From assembly GCA_965368175.1 (NCBI GenBank), contig CBDULX010000149.1, positions 1 to 7,698 of the forward strand: a stretch of 7,698 bases of DNA, in the 5' to 3' direction. The DNA is from CBDULX01 sp965368175 (GTDB lineage: Bacteria; Pseudomonadota; Gammaproteobacteria; SZUA-229). A model generated the notes under the pieces. That model was not told where the DNA came from. It did no database searches and saw only the letters and a program-made list of their open reading frames with translations. Positions within the stretch are counted from its first letter, which is position 1, and each line of letters begins with the position of its first letter. A program made the position numbers and the translations under genes. This document shows positions 5,599 through 7,698 of this stretch, in pieces.

Positions 5599-6531
5599 GT
5601 GTCTTTAGTCAAAGCCGTTAAGGTCAGCGATTACCTGTCTCCGAGATTCTGGCCCACCTGGTTCGCGCTGGGTTTAATGCGCCTGGTGGCCAGACTGCCC
5701 CTGCCCATGGTAGTGCTGTTGGGCAAGGGGCTGGGTAGACTGCTAAATATTGTCCTGCCACAACGACGTAAAATTGCCGAAATTAATTTACGGATCGCCT
5801 TCCCCGAACTCGATCAGGCCGGCATCAATCGCATTATCAACACCAGTATCGACAACATCGGCATCGCCGCGTTTGAAGTTGGCCTGTCCTGGTGGGAGCA
5901 TGACAGAATATTACGCATGTGCGAGATCGAAGGTCTTGAACATCTGCAGGCAGCCCTGCATCAGGGCCATGGCGTCATCATCCTTACCGCCCATTTCACC
6001 TGCCTGGAAATCGGCGGTCCGGCGCTCAATCAGCATGTGCCGTTTCAGGTGATGTACAAACGAGCCCACAACCCACTGTTTGATGCCTTTATGAAATACC
6101 ACCGTGGCCGATTGTATAAAGCCATTGTCGATCACCACCAGCCTCGCACCTTAATCAAAGGTCTTAAACAGGGTTATGCTGCCTGGTATGCACCGGACCA
6201 GGATGTTTCTGGCAAGGACAATCTGTTCATTCCCTTTTTCGGAGTGGACGCCACCGCCCTTACCGCACCCGCGCGCATGGCCAAAATTTCCAAAGCACCG
6301 GTGGTGCCCTACTACATTGAACGCAAGCCTAATAACCGAGGTTATCGCCTCACTATCCTGCCGGCCCTGGATAAGTTCCCAACCGAAGACGCCGAAGCCG
6401 ATGCCCGTCGTATTACCCAAACCCTGGAACAGTTAATTTTAAAAAACCCGAATCAGTATCTCTGGGTCCACAAACGCTATAAAAACCGCCCACCGGGCGC
6501 CGAACCGATTTACCCGAAAAAACACTCATGA
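5599..6531 (+). CDS. lpxL: Lipid A biosynthesis lauroyl/acyltransferase, LpxL/HtrB type
   Basis: This inner-membrane enzyme transfers an acyl chain from acyl-ACP onto Kdo-lipid A (or a related precursor), forming an acyloxyacyl group. The 310 residues match the family length. The N-terminal part (about 16-45) is hydrophobic and likely the membrane anchor. The catalytic HX4E motif is HFTCLE with H132 and E137. Further family signatures are YKRAHNPLFD, RGRLYKAI, and WYAPDQDVSGKDNLFIPFFG (about 196-215). Whether it is the LpxL, LpxM or LpxP equivalent cannot be decided from sequence alone, so the symbol is provisional. The start is taken as GTG at 5599. An in-frame stop lies just upstream at 5581, no better start is near, and no clear Shine-Dalgarno sequence is seen in the 15-base gap after tolC. 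Translation may therefore depend on ribosomes finishing tolC. It overlaps waaA by four bases (ATGA). Confidence 0.93.
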   Translation: MSLVKAVKVSDYLSPRFWPTWFALGLMRLVARLPLPMVVLLGKGLGRLLNIVLPQRRKIAEINLRIAFPELDQAGINRIINTSIDNIGIAAFEVGLSWWEHDRILRMCEIEGLEHLQAALHQGHGVIILTAHFTCLEIGGPALNQHVPFQVMYKRAHNPLFDAFMKYHRGRLYKAIVDHHQPRTLIKGLKQGYAAWYAPDQDVSGKDNLFIPFFGVDATALTAPARMAKISKAPVVPYYIERKPNNRGYRLTILPALDKFPTEDAEADARRITQTLEQLILKNPNQYLWVHKRYKNRPPGAEPIYPKKHS

Positions 6532-7698
6532 AATATATTCTGATTGGTTATCTGCTGTGGCCTTTAATGTTATTTCACAGCCTGAAAATGACCCTGCGCC
6601 ACAAATCACCTCGCTATTTATTCCAACGCATGGGCTTTGCCTACCCCCGATTTCGACAGCCCCCCCTGTGGATGCATTGCGCCTCAGTGGGCGAAGTGAA
6701 CACGGCCCTGCCTCTACTGAAATTGCTGGCTGATAAATACCCGGCCACCCCATTACTGGTCACCACCACCACACCGACTGGCGCTTTAACGCTGGAAAAA
6801 CACCAGCTCAAAAATGTCACTCACAGTTATTTACCCGTGGATACCCTGGGTACGGTCAACCTGTTTTTGCATTTAACCCGGCCCCGACTGGCGCTGGTTA
6901 TGGAAACCGAAATCTGGCCCCTGCTATACAAAACCTGCGCAAAACACAACATCCCCATAAGCATCATCAATGCCCGCCTGTCCCATCGCACTACCAATGC
7001 TGGAAACTGGGTAAAGTCACTATATAAAGAAGCCCTGCAATCGGTACAGCATGTACTGGCTCGTAGCGATACCGATCGCGATCGTTATATCGATTTAGGC
7101 GCTGATGCGACAAGCTGTGAAACCATTGGCAACCTGAAATTTGCAGGCAAGCTCGAAGCAGGCACCCTCACACCACTAAACAATTTCACCACGCGCCCCT
7201 ATATACTGGCCGCCTCCACCCATGACGATGAAGAATGGCAGCTGGCCAAACTCTGGGTTGAACGTGATTTCAAAACTCTGCTGGTGATTGCCCCTCGCCA
7301 TCCAGAACGTGGCCGCAGAATCGTCAGGCAAATGAAAAATTTAAATTTCCATATCCCCCTGCGCAGTAAGCATCAGCCCATCACAGAGGGTACCAGGATT
7401 TATATTGCCGATACCCTGGGTGAACTGTCCTCATTAATGAAACATGCAGATCTGGTGTTCATGGGTGGCTCACTGATTTCCCACGGCGGACAAAATTTAC
7501 TGGAACCGGCACGCCTGGGCAAAACCATACTCATCGGCCCACACAGCCATAATTTTGAAACTGAAGTGGCTTTATTATTACAGCATAAGGCCTGTGTACA
7601 GGTGGAAGATGTAGAACAACTGGGTGATGAGATTACACGCCTGCTGGCACAACCGGAGCAGGCGACTGAACTGGCACAGAATGCACAACAGCTAATGA
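6528..7698 (+). CDS. waaA: 3-deoxy-D-manno-octulosonic acid (Kdo) transferase WaaA (C-terminus off the window)
   Basis: WaaA (KdtA) transfers Kdo from CMP-Kdo to the lipid A precursor at the cytoplasmic face of the inner membrane. The frame is open from the ATG at 6528 to the right edge, 390 residues, against roughly 425 usual for the family, so only the tail is missing. The N-terminus (about 3-18) is a hydrophobic anchor. The conserved CASVGEV holds the catalytic base at E56. Later blocks are METEIWP, INARLS, IGNLKF, AASTHDDEE, IAPRHPER, ADTLGELSSLM and GGSLISHGGQNLLEPA, a GT-B fold donor-site signature of glycosyltransferase family 30, then GPHSHNFE. How many Kdo units are added cannot be told from sequence. 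The start overlaps the lpxL stop (ATGA), which implies translational coupling. The pairing of a lipid A acyltransferase with a Kdo transferase makes pathway sense, because LpxL acts after Kdo addition. Confidence 0.97.
   Translation, partial: MKYILIGYLLWPLMLFHSLKMTLRHKSPRYLFQRMGFAYPRFRQPPLWMHCASVGEVNTALPLLKLLADKYPATPLLVTTTTPTGALTLEKHQLKNVTHSYLPVDTLGTVNLFLHLTRPRLALVMETEIWPLLYKTCAKHNIPISIINARLSHRTTNAGNWVKSLYKEALQSVQHVLARSDTDRDRYIDLGADATSCETIGNLKFAGKLEAGTLTPLNNFTTRPYILAASTHDDEEWQLAKLWVERDFKTLLVIAPRHPERGRRIVRQMKNLNFHIPLRSKHQPITEGTRIYIADTLGELSSLMKHADLVFMGGSLISHGGQNLLEPARLGKTILIGPHSHNFETEVALLLQHKACVQVEDVEQLGDEITRLLAQPEQATELAQNAQQLM

Noticed and set aside
6526..6753. Minus-strand open frame of 75 codons at the lpxL/waaA junction
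   Set aside because: It is antisense to the start of waaA, which has the catalytic SVGE motif in the same stretch.

Overview
The window looks like chromosomal DNA of a gammaproteobacterium. The protein sequences, a thiC gene with a TPP riboswitch, and the placing of thiC next to a tolC/LPS cluster resemble arrangements known from Pseudomonas-like genomes. I cannot name the genus. Base composition and codon use look uniform across the genes, so nothing suggests recent transfer of the coding parts.

Layout. (1) Bases 1-997, minus strand: the N-terminal 332 residues of a PAS-GGDEF signalling protein that runs off the left edge. (2) Bases 998-1447: about 450 bases without a gene. It holds the upstream region of the GGDEF gene, two small perfect hairpins, and two tandem copies of a 161-base unit. 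Each unit is a long imperfect palindrome with 22-base end repeats, like a MITE- or ERIC/Correia-type element. The array ends 5 bases beyond the thiC stop codon. (3) Bases 1448-3337, minus strand: thiC, preceded by a TPP riboswitch (3390-3465) whose expression platform appears to hide the thiC Shine-Dalgarno sequence in a hairpin (3345-3360). (4) Bases 3466-3568: a short divergent promoter region. (5) Bases 3569-7698, plus strand: a tightly packed apparent operon of a PCMT-like methyltransferase, tolC, an lpxL/htrB-type lipid A acyltransferase and waaA (kdtA, truncated by the right edge). Gaps are 20 bases, 15 bases and a 4-base ATGA overlap.

How the parts work together. The plus-strand genes all concern the outer membrane. 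TolC is the exit duct of efflux pumps and type I secretion, LpxL adds a secondary acyl chain to lipid A, and WaaA attaches Kdo to lipid A. The methyltransferase at the head is of unknown specific role, because its canonical repair-enzyme motif is altered. The minus-strand thiC makes the pyrimidine half of thiamine and is controlled by TPP. The GGDEF protein probably makes cyclic di-GMP, with the PAS domain as sensor.

The least ordinary item is the duplicated palindromic element between thiC and the GGDEF gene. I see no unknown multi-gene system in this window.
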